Assembly: GCA_023406965.1 (NCBI GenBank)
Contig: JAEXTI010000408.1
Location: 1 to 6,378, forward strand
Reading direction: 5' to 3'
Origin: Chloroflexota bacterium
GTDB taxonomy: Bacteria; Chloroflexota; Anaerolineae; Anaerolineales; Anaerolineaceae
DNA: 6,378 nt
Position 1 is the first letter of the stretch; each line of letters opens with the position of its first letter. Both the position numbers and the translations under genes were made by a program. Positions 1 through 4,969 of this stretch are shown here, piece after piece. The notes beneath the pieces are model-generated. The model saw only the letters and a list, made by a program, of their open reading frames with translations. It did not search any database and was not told the origin of the DNA.

Positions 1-27
1 CTCCCGGCGATGGTTTTTCGCCGGGAG
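1..27. other. Strong hairpin at the window edge (possible terminator of an upstream gene)
   Basis: Bases 1-10 (CTCCCGGCGA) and 18-27 (TCGCCGGGAG) are perfect reverse complements around the 7-base loop TGGTTTT. The stem may continue beyond the window, because GGG follows at 28-30. No T-run follows on the + strand, so it is not a textbook intrinsic terminator. It could still end or stabilise the transcript of a gene lying to the left. The gene it serves is not visible. Confidence 0.45.
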
Positions 28-82
28 GGGGTGGCGCGCAGCGACGGGGGTGGGTTCTTAACGCCAGCGCAGGGCAGTTGGC

Positions 83-117
83 AGGGCATTGCGAATCGCC
101 CTGATTCCCAATGCCCT
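83..117. other. Long interrupted inverted repeat upstream of the transporter gene
   Basis: AGGGCATTG (83-91) pairs with CAATGCCCT (109-117). After one C-C mismatch (92/108), GAATC (93-97) pairs with GATTC (103-107) around the loop GCCCT. This gives 14 base pairs with a single mismatch. No T-run lies on either side. The repeat ends 29 bases before the TATAAT at 147, so it may be a terminator-like structure of an upstream gene, a regulator-binding site or a small dispersed palindrome. The sequence does not decide between these. Confidence 0.5.
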
Positions 118-146
118 CAAAACATCCCCTCGCAAAGGCTTCAGGG

Positions 147-152
147 TATAAT
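147..152 (+). promoter_or_regulatory. Candidate -10 box (TATAAT) for the UMF1-family transporter gene
   Basis: A consensus TATAAT lies 36 bases before the ATG at 189. Transcription would start near 159-160 and give a leader of about 30 bases. No convincing TTGACA-like -35 element is visible 16-18 bases upstream, and there is no extended -10 TG. An AGGA at 178-181 sits 7 bases before the ATG and is a plausible ribosome-binding site, so this gene seems to have a conventional leader, unlike the next two. Confidence 0.5.
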
Positions 153-188
153 TCTCTTGTACTCCCATCCTTTCCGCAGGAAAAAACA

Positions 189-1493
189 ATGGAAGAAAAG
201 CAGCACAAACGCGCGATTAATGCCTGGGTGCTTTACGACTGGGCCAACTCGGCTTTTGCCACCACCATCATGGCTGCCGTCCTCCCCGTGTACTACGCCT
301 CGGTTGCCGCCGCCAACCTGCCCGGCAACGTCGCCACCGCTTACTGGGGCTACACCACCTCCATCTCCCTGCTCATCACTGCCATCATCAGCCCCATCCT
401 GGGCGCGGTGGCTGACTTCCGCGGCTCCAAAAAACGCTTCCTGACCATCTTCATGATCCTCGGCGTTATCGGCACCGCCCTGCTCTATTTCGTCCGCACC
501 GGCGACTGGTTGATGGCTTCCATGTTCTTCGTCTTAGGTGAACTGGGCTTTGCCGGGTCGCTCGTCTTCTACGACTCACTCCTCCCCCACATCGCCCGCC
601 CCGAAGAACTTGACCAGGTCTCTTCCAAAGGCTATGCCATCGGCTACCTGGGCGGCGGCTTGCTCCTGGCTATCAATCTCGCCATGATCATGCTGGCCCC
701 CGAAGAGTTGACCGGCATCATGACCCGTCTCACCTTCCTTACCGTGGCCCTGTGGTGGTTCGTGTTCTCCATTCCCCTTCTGCGCGTGGTCACCGAGCCC
801 CAGCGCCGCATCCAGGTTGGCGAAGCCGGGCAGAACCCCGTCGTGGTCAGCTTCAAGCGTCTATATCACACCTTCAAAGAGATCACCCGCTTCCGTGATC
901 TGTTCATCTTCCTCGTGGCCTTCTGGTTCTACAATGACGGCATCGGTACGATCATCAAGATGGCCACCATCTACGGATCTGAAATCGGCATCGGCCAAAC
1001 CACCCTCATCGGCACGCTGCTCATGGTGCAATTCGTCGCCATCCCCTTCGCTTTCCTCTTCGGCTGGCTGGCCAAAAAGATCGGCACCCGCCAATCCATC
1101 TACATTTCCCTCCTGATCTACACCGGCATCGCCATCGCCGGTTATTTCGTCGCCAAGGAATGGCATTTCTGGGCGCTCGGCTTTGCCGTTGCCACCGTCC
1201 AAGGCGGCAGTCAGGCCCTCAGCCGCTCGCTGTTTGGCCGAATGGTGCCCAAGAGCAAATCGGCCGAGTTCTTCGGCTTCTTCAGCGTCAGCGAAAAATT
1301 TGCCGGCATCATGGGCCCCTTCGTCTTTGGCGTGGTCGGCCAGTTGATGGGTAACAGCCGCTTCGCCATCGTCTCACTCATCATCTTCTTCGCCATCGGC
1401 GCGGCTCTCCTCACCCGCGTCAACGAGAAAGAAGGCATCCGCGTGGCCCAGGAAGAAGAGCAATCCCTGCTCAATTCCACCACTGCCGGTTAA
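189..1493 (+). CDS. MFS transporter, UMF1 / Atg22-like family
   Basis: This encodes a 434-residue integral membrane protein with about 12 hydrophobic segments, a normal size for a major facilitator. Family hallmarks are visible: YDWANSAFATTI at residues 16-27, a loop 2-3 motif GAVADFRGSKKR (72-83, the MFS motif A equivalent), AFWFYNDGIGTI (244-255), and a QGGSQALSRSLFGRMVP stretch (338-354) followed by EFFGFFSVSEKFAG (360-373). These match the 'unknown major facilitator' (UMF1) group, whose eukaryotic relatives are the vacuolar amino-acid effluxers Atg22. Export of amino acids or other small molecules is possible, but bacterial substrates are essentially unknown and nothing here identifies one. 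The start at 189 is preferred because AGGA lies 7 bases upstream and a -10 box lies at 147; the in-frame ATG at 111 is upstream of that promoter. The C-terminal tail (residues 411-434) is charged and cytoplasmic. The family call is firm; the substrate is not. Confidence 0.93.
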   Translation: MEEKQHKRAINAWVLYDWANSAFATTIMAAVLPVYYASVAAANLPGNVATAYWGYTTSISLLITAIISPILGAVADFRGSKKRFLTIFMILGVIGTALLYFVRTGDWLMASMFFVLGELGFAGSLVFYDSLLPHIARPEELDQVSSKGYAIGYLGGGLLLAINLAMIMLAPEELTGIMTRLTFLTVALWWFVFSIPLLRVVTEPQRRIQVGEAGQNPVVVSFKRLYHTFKEITRFRDLFIFLVAFWFYNDGIGTIIKMATIYGSEIGIGQTTLIGTLLMVQFVAIPFAFLFGWLAKKIGTRQSIYISLLIYTGIAIAGYFVAKEWHFWALGFAVATVQGGSQALSRSLFGRMVPKSKSAEFFGFFSVSEKFAGIMGPFVFGVVGQLMGNSRFAIVSLIIFFAIGAALLTRVNEKEGIRVAQEEEQSLLNSTTAG

Positions 1494-1520
1494 TTGGAAC
1501 CATTCTTTATGTTTTGACGT

Positions 1521-1548
1521 CCAGAGAAGAGATTGTCTCTTCTCATGG
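1521..1548. promoter_or_regulatory. Hairpin immediately upstream of the murJ -10 box
   Basis: GAGAAGAGA (1524-1532) and TCTCTTCTC (1536-1544) form a perfect 9-base-pair inverted repeat with a TTG loop. If A1545 is bulged, CCA (1521-1523) pairs with TGG (1546-1548), extending it to 12 pairs. It starts 27 bases after the transporter stop codon and abuts the TATCAT box at 1549, covering where a -35 element would lie. It may terminate the transporter transcript (although no U-run follows) or be an operator for murJ. It would be outside the murJ mRNA if transcription starts near 1562. Confidence 0.5.
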
Positions 1549-1554
1549 TATCAT
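1549..1554 (+). promoter_or_regulatory. Candidate -10 box (TATCAT) for murJ, implying a leaderless mRNA
   Basis: TATCAT ends 7 bases before the ATG at 1562, so the expected transcription start falls on or next to the start codon. No clear -35 hexamer is present at normal spacing; a TTGACG at 1514-1519 is 29 bases away, which is too far. The arrangement closely matches the one at 3150-3155 in front of the next gene, which raises confidence in both. Confidence 0.55.
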
Positions 1555-1561
1555 GGGGCCT

Positions 1562-3094
1562 ATGTCACGACTAACCCGCATTTCAATCCTTCTGGCTGTC
1601 TTCTTCGCCCTCGATAAAGCCGCCGGCTTTATCCGGCAGATCATCGTCGCCAAGATCTTTGGCATGTCCGATTTGTTAGACGCCTTCAACGTCGCCAACA
1701 ACATCCCCGACATGCTCTACGCCCTCATCTCCGGCGGCGCGTTAGCCATTGCATTCATCCCCGTCCTCACGGGCACCATCACCCAGGAAGGCCGCGATTC
1801 AGGCTGGAAACTCTTCTCTCGAGTAGTCAATCTCGTTTTCCTGGTCACCGCGGTTTTATCCGTGGTCGTCTTCTTCCTCGCTGAACCCCTGGTGCGCTCG
1901 CGCGTGGGCGTGGCCCCCGGTTTTGGCCCCGAACAACAAGCCCTCGTGGTCCAATTGATGCGCCTCAACCTCATCGGCACGCTCATTTTCTCGGTCAGCG
2001 GCCTGGTCATGGCCGGCTTGCAATCCAACCAACACTTCCTCTTGCCCGCTCTGGCCCCTCTTGTCTACGATATCGGCCAAATTTTCGGCGCTCTGGTTCT
2101 CGTACCCAAAGAACCCTTTGCCTTCGGCCCCGTCACCCTGCCCGCTGCCGGGCTGGGCGTCCAGGGATTGGTCATCGGCTCCATCATCGGCGCCGCCCTG
2201 CACCTGGCTGTGCAAATTCCCGGTCTCATTCGCTACAAATTCCGCTGGAGCCCCTCACTGGGCCTGAAAACCGAGGGCGTTCAGCGAGTCCTGGCCCTCA
2301 TGGGCCCCCGCCTCCTCACCATGATCTACATCCAGGGTGTGTATCTGCTGCGTGACAATCTTGCCTCGCGCCTCAAAACCGGCTCCGTCACCGCCCTCAC
2401 CTACGGCTGGATGCTCATGCAGATCCCCGAGACCATCATCGGCACCACCATCGGTACCGCCTTGCTTCCCACCCTCTCCGAGTATGCCGCAGCGAAAGAT
2501 GACGATGCCTTCCATGCAACCCTTCAACGCGCCGTGCGCGTGCTGGCGGGCATCACTATTCCCATCGCCGCTGTCATGGGAGGTGGAATCGGCCCCCTGC
2601 TGGGCATGGTCTTTGGTTTTGGCCCCGAAGGCACCCAAACCTTGCTGTGGACAACCCGCGGCTTTCTGCTTGGCATCGCCGGGCACAGCCTCATGGAAGT
2701 GGCCGCCCGCTCGTTCTACGCCCGTCAGGACGCCCGCACCCCGCTCATCACCGGCTGGATCTCCTTTGCCTTCTACATCGCCATTGCGAGCCTTCTTTTC
2801 CGCCCTCTCGGGCCCGCCGGCATCAGCTTGACTGACTCCATCATCTTCACCGCTCAACCCATCGCCCTGCTCATCATCCTCACTCGCCGCATGGGCCGCC
2901 CCATCAAATTGGGTAGCACCCTGCCCCGCGCTCTGGGCGCTGCCATCACCGGTGGCGGCCTGGCCCTCTTCATCGCCAACCTCTCCTGGACCGCCTCTCA
3001 CCCGCTCTTCGGCGGCCTGGCGGCCCTCGCTGCCGGGGCGCTGCTCATCCTGCCTTGGATCTGGCAGGAGCTGCGCCTGTTACTTAAGTTATAG
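1562..3094 (+). CDS. murJ: Lipid II flippase MurJ (MviN family)
   Basis: MurJ moves the undecaprenyl-linked peptidoglycan precursor lipid II across the cytoplasmic membrane. The product from this start is 510 residues, almost the same as E. coli MurJ (511), and is hydrophobic throughout, consistent with 14 helices. Family landmarks are AGFIRQIIVAKIFG (20-34), DAFNVANNIPDMLYALISGG (40-59) leading to AIAFIPVL (62-69), IPETIIGTTIGTALLPTLSE (288-307) and the ARSFYARQDARTPLI loop (382-396). The ATG at 1562 is chosen because the protein then begins like other MurJ proteins and the -10 box at 1549 lies just upstream; an in-frame TTG at 1514 would add 16 unrelated residues. No Shine-Dalgarno sequence is evident. 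Oddities: by hand alignment, residues equivalent to E. coli R52 and R270 are Y53 and M284, and R18 is K19; R24 is kept (R25). A different MOP-superfamily flippase is less likely given the N-terminal motifs. Confidence 0.95.
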   Translation: MSRLTRISILLAVFFALDKAAGFIRQIIVAKIFGMSDLLDAFNVANNIPDMLYALISGGALAIAFIPVLTGTITQEGRDSGWKLFSRVVNLVFLVTAVLSVVVFFLAEPLVRSRVGVAPGFGPEQQALVVQLMRLNLIGTLIFSVSGLVMAGLQSNQHFLLPALAPLVYDIGQIFGALVLVPKEPFAFGPVTLPAAGLGVQGLVIGSIIGAALHLAVQIPGLIRYKFRWSPSLGLKTEGVQRVLALMGPRLLTMIYIQGVYLLRDNLASRLKTGSVTALTYGWMLMQIPETIIGTTIGTALLPTLSEYAAAKDDDAFHATLQRAVRVLAGITIPIAAVMGGGIGPLLGMVFGFGPEGTQTLLWTTRGFLLGIAGHSLMEVAARSFYARQDARTPLITGWISFAFYIAIASLLFRPLGPAGISLTDSIIFTAQPIALLIILTRRMGRPIKLGSTLPRALGAAITGGGLALFIANLSWTASHPLFGGLAALAAGALLILPWIWQELRLLLKL

Positions 3095-3122
3095 ATGAGA
3101 CTTGAAAGGATTGCCGCTGCCC

Positions 3123-3138
3123 AGCCGGAGAACCGGCT
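3123..3138. promoter_or_regulatory. Short palindrome between murJ and the TPR-like gene
   Basis: AGCCGG (3123-3128) and CCGGCT (3133-3138) are perfect complements around an AGAA loop. The site begins 28 bases after the murJ stop codon and ends 11 bases before the next -10 box, over the expected -35 position. CCGC (3114-3117) and GCGG (3146-3149) could close a weak outer stem. No U-run follows, so it is either an unconventional terminator for murJ or an operator. Confidence 0.4.
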
Positions 3139-3149
3139 TCCCTTTGCGG

Positions 3150-3155
3150 TATAAT
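3150..3155 (+). promoter_or_regulatory. Candidate -10 box (TATAAT) for the TPR-like gene, implying a leaderless mRNA
   Basis: A consensus TATAAT ends 7 bases before the ATG at 3163. Transcription should therefore begin at or within a base or two of the start codon, leaving no room for a ribosome-binding site, and none is seen. No TTGACA-like -35 is found. The probable transcript would also carry the CopD-like gene downstream. Confidence 0.6.
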
Positions 3156-3162
3156 ACGGCCT

Positions 3163-4338
3163 ATGTCCGAATCAAACATTGAAAACACCCAACCGACCCA
3201 GCCTGCCCTGGATCAAACCATGAAGATCCAAACTCCGCAGCCGGTCGGCGATACTTCCCCTGTCCCGGTTCCCCCCAAGAAACGCCGTTTCAATTGGTTG
3301 TGGATCCTTGCCGGTATCTTCACCGTGCTCGTCCTGGGCGGCTTGGGCACCTTTATTGGCTACAAAGTCGCCCTGGCCGATCGTAACGCCGCCTTCCAGG
3401 AGCAAGTTGCTACCGAAGCCACCGAACAATTCATGCTGGCCCTCCAGGAACAGGCCGCTGGAAACTACGAAGTGGCCCGCACGCGCCTGGAATACGTCAT
3501 CTCGCTCGATCCCAGCTTCCCCGGCGCCATGGACAAGCTCACCGAGGTCATGATCGCCATGGCGGTCACCAAGACCCCCACGCTCGCCCCCACTCCCACC
3601 ACGGTTGTTCTCACGCCGACACCCGATTTCCGCGGCGAAGAAGATATTTTCAACCACGCCAAACAGCTCATGGCAGCCAGCGAGTGGGAATCAGCCCTCG
3701 AAACACTCGACGCGCTGCGCGACAAAAACCCCACCTATCGAGCAATTGATGTCGACGGCCTGTATTATGTATGCCTGCGCCACCGCGGGTATGTGCGCAT
3801 CAGCCGCGGGCAGTTGGAAACCGGCATTTACGACCTGACCCTCACCGAGCGCTTTGCTCCCCTGGACGAAGAAGCCAAGGGCTTGCGCAACTGGGCCCGC
3901 ATGTACATCGCCGGGGCCAGCTTCTGGCAGGTGCGCTGGGATCAGGTGCTGAATTACTTCTCCCAAATCTACCCCTTCGTCCCCAACATGATCGACATCA
4001 ACGGCATCACCGCCACCGAGCGCTTCCGCACCGCCTCGATTGAATACGCAAAACAACTAGAGCAGACCGACAAAGCCTGCGAAGCGGTCATCCATTACCA
4101 GAACGCCATCGGCATTCGCACCGAACCGGAGCTGGAAACGGCTTTAGCCAACCTCATCAGCGCCTGCACCGAGCCCACCGAGGCCCCGCCTTCCCCTGAG
4201 GTGACCCCCACGCCTACCGCCACGCTGGACCCATCCTTGATCACTCCCGTGGTCACGGAAGAGCCCACCGTGGAACCAACCGCCGAGGTCACGGTCGAGC
4301 CCACCGCAGAGTCCCCTGCGCCGCCCGCCAACCCCTAG
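3163..4338 (+). CDS. Signal-anchored TPR-like protein with Thr/Pro-rich linkers
   Basis: This is a 391-residue protein of unknown specific function. Residues 1-38 are polar and Pro/Gln-rich. KKRR at 39-42 precedes one hydrophobic helix (about 44-67), predicting an N-in anchor with the rest outside the membrane. Degenerate tetratricopeptide-like helical pairs follow: about 86-119 (a typical AAGNYEVARTRLEYVISLDPSF, best described as one repeat), 160-191, 195-233, 235-275 and 283-318. A TPTP-type linker (137-154) divides the first repeat from the others, and the tail (336-391) is rich in Thr, Pro, Glu and Val. Such low-complexity spacers are common in Chloroflexota envelope proteins (general knowledge). 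TPR folds normally bind other proteins, so an extracytoplasmic scaffold role is possible but inferred. Cysteines at 204, 306 and 335 could form a disulfide. The ATG at 3163 is fixed by the promoter 7 bases before it. No catalytic domain is apparent. Confidence 0.85.
   Translation: MSESNIENTQPTQPALDQTMKIQTPQPVGDTSPVPVPPKKRRFNWLWILAGIFTVLVLGGLGTFIGYKVALADRNAAFQEQVATEATEQFMLALQEQAAGNYEVARTRLEYVISLDPSFPGAMDKLTEVMIAMAVTKTPTLAPTPTTVVLTPTPDFRGEEDIFNHAKQLMAASEWESALETLDALRDKNPTYRAIDVDGLYYVCLRHRGYVRISRGQLETGIYDLTLTERFAPLDEEAKGLRNWARMYIAGASFWQVRWDQVLNYFSQIYPFVPNMIDINGITATERFRTASIEYAKQLEQTDKACEAVIHYQNAIGIRTEPELETALANLISACTEPTEAPPSPEVTPTPTATLDPSLITPVVTEEPTVEPTAEVTVEPTAESPAPPANP
4171..4306 (+). repeat. In-frame low-complexity segment coding the Thr/Pro/Glu-rich tail
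   Basis: GAGCCCACCG occurs three times in the same reading frame (4171, 4261 and 4297), each coding Glu-Pro-Thr at its start, within a run of ACC/CCC/GAG/GTC codons. The imperfect protein repeat reads EEPTVEPTAE then VTVEPTAESP. This kind of stretch can change length by slippage or recombination and is likely disordered or wall-spanning. Confidence 0.5.
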
Positions 4339-4350
4339 ACGAATCCTGTC

Positions 4351-4866
4351 ATGGTCAACATGCCGCCCATCGTCCTGGCTTTCGCGTACTGGCTTCACAT
4401 GCTGGCTACCGTGGCTTGGCTGGGCGGTTTGTTCACTCTGGCGTTTTTGGTCGTCCCGGCGGCGCAGCGCGCTTTAGACGCAGCCTCCTACTCCGCCCTC
4501 TTAGGCAAGCTGCAACAGCGACTGCAAACCCTCGGTTGGCTCAGCCTGGCAGTGCTCACCGGCACCGGGATGTTCCAAATGAGCGCCCATCCCAATTACG
4601 CCGGCTTTCTTTCCATTGGCTCACCTTGGGCCGCTGCCATCCTGGTCAAGCACCTGGTCATTGGGCTAATGGTCGCTGTCGCCGCATATAGCACCTGGGG
4701 GTTGCTTCCCGCCATTCGCCGCACCGCCTTATTGCGTGCCGCCGGAAAACCCATCGACGAAAACCGCACTGCCTCGCTCGAGCGTCGCGAACGGCTCCTG
4801 CTCCGTGCCAACATCGTCCTATCCATCATCGTCCTGGCCCTCACCGCCCTCGCCCGCGCCGCCTGA
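4351..4866 (+). CDS. CopD-like four-helix integral membrane protein
   Basis: This is a 171-residue membrane protein with four probable helices (about 7-35, 58-76, 93-118 and 150-169). The first has the YWLHMLATVAWLGGLF pattern (13-28) with His16, and the third carries LVKHLVIGLMVAVA (98-111) with Lys100-His101. This layout is typical of the CopD / DUF4149 / DUF2269 group of small membrane proteins and is also distantly like HemJ. CopD proteins are linked to copper uptake and some relatives bind heme, but the metal-handling partners (CopC, CopZ, Cu ATPase) are absent here, so function is open. A basic, charged loop (RRTALLRAAGKPIDENRTASLERRER, cited as residues 123-148) lies between helices 3 and 4. 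The ATG at 4351 is 12 bases after the previous stop with no Shine-Dalgarno sequence; a second in-frame ATG at 4360 is an alternative start. It is probably in an operon with the TPR-like gene. Confidence 0.82.
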   Translation: MVNMPPIVLAFAYWLHMLATVAWLGGLFTLAFLVVPAAQRALDAASYSALLGKLQQRLQTLGWLSLAVLTGTGMFQMSAHPNYAGFLSIGSPWAAAILVKHLVIGLMVAVAAYSTWGLLPAIRRTALLRAAGKPIDENRTASLERRERLLLRANIVLSIIVLALTALARAA

Positions 4867-4870
4867 GCAA

Positions 4871-4900
4871 TCCCTCTTCCTCCCCCCTCCTCTTCTCTCT
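4871..4900 (+). promoter_or_regulatory. Uninterrupted 30-base pyrimidine run downstream of the CopD-like gene
   Basis: Thirty consecutive C/T bases begin 5 bases after the CopD-like stop codon. Bases 4878-4891 (TCCTCCCCCCTCCT) are a perfect mirror repeat. In the + strand transcript this is a C/U-rich segment without G, the composition recognised by Rho, so a role in Rho-dependent termination is a reasonable inference. Confidence 0.35.
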
Positions 4901-4958
4901 GCGCTTCTCCGCGTCCACTTGCCCTGGCGGGCAGTGCCAGGGTCTGCGGTTCCTCTTT
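4897..4958. repeat. Degenerate CTCTGCGY units interrupted by a hairpin
   Basis: CTCTGCGC (4897-4904), CTCCGCGT (4907-4914) and TCTGCGGT (4943-4950) are variants of one short unit with about 10-base spacing between the first two. A hairpin separates the second from the third. Read on the - strand this gives AACCGCAGA, hairpin, GACGCGGAGAAGCGCAGAGA. From memory this resembles the 'ACGCAGAGA' family of dispersed intergenic repeats seen in many environmental bacteria; I could not confirm this. Confidence 0.4.
4922..4942. terminator. Candidate bidirectional terminator hairpin between convergent genes
   Basis: CCCTGGC (4922-4928) and GCCAGGG (4936-4942) are perfect 7-base complements around the loop GGGCAGT. 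The hairpin is 55 bases beyond the CopD-like stop codon and 27 bases beyond the kinase stop, where both transcripts should end. On the + strand it is followed by a T/C-rich but not T-only stretch; on the - strand it is followed by purines. It is therefore a weak match to the intrinsic terminator model. Confidence 0.5.
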
Positions 4959-4969
4959 CGCCCCCTGTT

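Noticed and set aside
2..61. C-terminal tail of an upstream gene ending with TAA at 59-61
   Set aside because: The frame is open, but it reads through a perfect 10-pair hairpin, shows no recognisable motif and is too short to support.
111..188. N-terminal extension of the transporter from the ATG at 111
   Set aside because: That ATG lies within the 83-117 inverted repeat and upstream of the TATAAT at 147, the added residues are not family-like, and 189 has AGGA at good spacing.
10..444. A 144-codon + strand frame running over the upstream gap and into the transporter
   Set aside because: It overlaps the confident transporter frame and the hairpins, and its translation becomes Pro/Ser/Thr-rich noise typical of an out-of-frame reading.
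1514..1519. TTGACG as the -35 element of murJ
   Set aside because: It is 29 bases from TATCAT, too far for normal sigma-70-type spacing, and no -10-like hexamer lies 17 bases after it.
1514..1561. N-terminal extension of MurJ from the TTG at 1514
   Set aside because: It would run through the hairpin and the -10 box; MurJ proteins normally begin close to the residue encoded at 1562.
2255..3001. A 248-codon open frame on the - strand inside murJ
   Set aside because: It is antisense to a clearly recognisable MurJ, its translation is low-complexity Gly/Ala/Glu/Asp-rich without family motifs, and it is explained by the C-rich third positions of murJ.
189..4866. A defence or secretion system made of the four + strand membrane genes
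   Set aside because: No nuclease, ATPase, toxin, effector or secretion motif is present; the genes are recognisable or housekeeping-like, and promoters and hairpins separate the first three.
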